The notes beneath the pieces are model-generated. The model saw nothing but the letters and a program-made list of their open reading frames with translations. It had not been told where the DNA came from and ran no database searches. From the NCBI GenBank assembly GCA_036522155.1, contig DATDGI010000349.1:1-6003 (forward strand): a stretch of DNA of 6,003 nucleotides. Direction: 5' to 3'. A program made the translations under genes and the position numbers. Source of the stretch: UBA9676 sp036522155 (GTDB lineage: Bacteria; Actinomycetota; Actinomycetes; Streptosporangiales; Streptosporangiaceae). The first letter of the stretch is position 1; each line of letters begins with the position of its first letter. Below, piece after piece: positions 5,291 through 6,003 of the stretch.

Positions 5291-6003
5291 CGCTCGCGCC
5301 ACCAGGTGCCGCCCACCACGCCGGCGTACTTGAGCCCGTAGATGGCGTTGTGCCCCTTCTTGCTCTCGCCGACCTTGCGCTTGTGAATGGTGGCCGGAAC
5401 CTCGGCCACCCGGAACCCGTGCGTGAGCACCGCGATCAGCAGTTCCGACGACTGGTACTGCGGCTGCTCCAGCTGCACCGCGGCGGTGACCTCGGCCCGC
5501 ATGGCCCGCAGCCCGAACGAGGAGTCGGTGATGCGCTGGCCGGTCAGCACGCTGATGGTCACCGCGAAGACCCAGGTGCCCAGGCGGCGCACCGGGTCGT
5601 GGGTCTCCTGGCTGCCGAGCTTGCGCGAGCCGGTGACGAAGTCGGCGTCCCCGGCCACCACCGGCGCCAGCACCCGCTCCATCTCGGCCGGGTTGTACTG
5701 GCCGTCGGCGTCGGTGGTCACGATATAGCTGGCCCCGCCGTCGCGGGCCAGCCGGTAGCCGAGCCGCAGCGCGGCACCCTGGCCCCGGTTGACCGGCACG
5801 TCGCAGACGAGCGCGCCGTGGGTCCTGCCCACCCCGCCGGTCTTGTCCACCGACCCGTCCGACACCACCACCACCGCCGTGGCCAGCCCGCAGATCTGGG
5901 CCGGCAGGGCCTCGATCACCTGGCCGATCACGTCCTGCTCGTTGAACGCGGCGATCACGATCGCGACCGGCGGCAGCTGGCGCGCGGCCGTCCCGAACTC
6001 GGC
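5056..6003 (-). CDS. Family 2 glycosyltransferase, DPM1/DPG-synthase-like (5' partial)
   Basis: A cytoplasmic or membrane-associated GT-A enzyme, likely transferring a sugar from a nucleotide donor to polyprenyl phosphate. The frame is open to the right edge, so the start is off-window; the GTG at 5958 is a valine inside the first beta strand (AIVIAAFNE), not a start. Counting the visible 315 residues from 6003: first strand and AAFNE at ~13-22; nucleotide-binding DGS at 49-51; the metal-binding DADG motif at 98-101; TGSR at 124-127; TDSSFGLRAM at ~159-168; and KRKVGESKKG at 208-217. The conserved core ends at about WWRER (234-238). No C-terminal membrane helices are present, unlike GtrB-type enzymes. 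Residues ~239-315 are a Pro/Gly/Ser-rich tail running antisense through the gtrA 3' end. The stop is a TAG opposite a tyrosine codon in the last GtrA helix. The tail may be genuine or just a frame that lacks stops. Confidence 0.88.
   Translation of the reverse strand, partial: AEFGTAARQLPPVAIVIAAFNEQDVIGQVIEALPAQICGLATAVVVVSDGSVDKTGGVGRTHGALVCDVPVNRGQGAALRLGYRLARDGGASYIVTTDADGQYNPAEMERVLAPVVAGDADFVTGSRKLGSQETHDPVRRLGTWVFAVTISVLTGQRITDSSFGLRAMRAEVTAAVQLEQPQYQSSELLIAVLTHGFRVAEVPATIHKRKVGESKKGHNAIYGLKYAGVVGGTWWRERQRRVPGSGTVPGSADARERWSAGRSPAPQADEPPSLPPDPLAASGPGRTSFPGPAISDSTTSMADGPGPDPRSANSK
5156..5172. repeat. 17-bp palindrome in the middle of the convergent overlap
   Basis: CCGCTGGC (5156-5163), G, GCCAGCGG (5165-5172): perfect 8-bp arms around one base, close to the midpoint of the 5056-5290 overlap. 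It can form a hairpin in both transcripts, so a bidirectional terminator is possible, although T-runs are absent. Because the two frames share wobble positions, both proteins read PLAASG from it. Confidence 0.5.
5252..5280. repeat. 11-bp in-frame direct repeat in the gene tails
   Basis: GAGCCGGGCAC occurs at 5252-5262 and again at 5270-5280, an 18-bp period (six codons). It yields EPGT twice in the GtrA tail and VPGS twice in the glycosyltransferase tail. GGTGCC (5263-5268) and GGCACC (5276-5281) also form a 6-bp inverted repeat. It looks like a small local duplication in low-complexity DNA. Confidence 0.5.

Noticed and set aside
4715..5302. A 195-codon minus-strand open frame across gtrA
   Set aside because: It is out of frame with the glycosyltransferase, has a low-complexity Arg/Ala/Gly-rich translation, and is explained by the high GC3 of gtrA.
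5956..5958. GTG as the start codon of the glycosyltransferase
   Set aside because: The frame stays open upstream to the window edge and encodes the first half of the conserved first beta strand, so this is an internal valine.

Overview
This window is very GC-rich DNA. Codons end almost always in G or C, the ribosome-binding sites are purine-rich, and the protein families are typical of soil actinomycetes. The most likely source is a high-GC member of the Actinomycetota (Streptomyces/Streptosporangiales-like); species cannot be told from the sequence. There are four protein genes, two of them cut by the window edges, and no RNA gene, insertion sequence or CRISPR array that I can see.

Layout. 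(1) Positions 1-3011, + strand: the 3' five-sixths or so of a C-family DNA polymerase III alpha subunit of the actinomycete DnaE2/ImuC-like type, with all three catalytic aspartates. Its last ~30 codons are compositionally foreign and encode a hydrophobic tail. (2) 3012-3208: a short gap with several GC-rich hairpins and a strong ribosome-binding site. (3) 3209-4426, + strand: a secreted two-domain protein whose C-terminal half is a DUF1906/Rv2525c-type glycoside-hydrolase-like domain. (4) 4427-4615: a gap packed with consecutive small hairpins, ending in a ribosome-binding site. (5) 4616-5290, + strand: a GtrA-family four-helix membrane protein. (6) 5056-6003, - strand, 5' end off the window: a family 2 glycosyltransferase of the dolichyl-phosphate-mannose/glucose synthase-like group.

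How they fit together. The glycosyltransferase and GtrA protein form a plausible pair: the first would make a polyprenyl-phosphate-linked sugar on the inner face of the membrane, and the second would help move it across. Unusually, they are convergent and overlap by 235 bp. Each gene's stop codon lies at the edge of the other's conserved core, so the whole overlap codes for low-complexity tails on both strands, with the two frames sharing the same wobble positions. The secreted DUF1906 protein may act in the cell envelope. The polymerase looks unrelated in function and probably belongs to an upstream mutasome-type group outside the window.

I found no convincing new defence or mobile system. 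The most interesting items are the bidirectionally coding overlap with its central palindrome, the foreign tail of the polymerase, the tandem hairpin array before gtrA, and a sharp codon-usage patch inside the DUF1906 domain.
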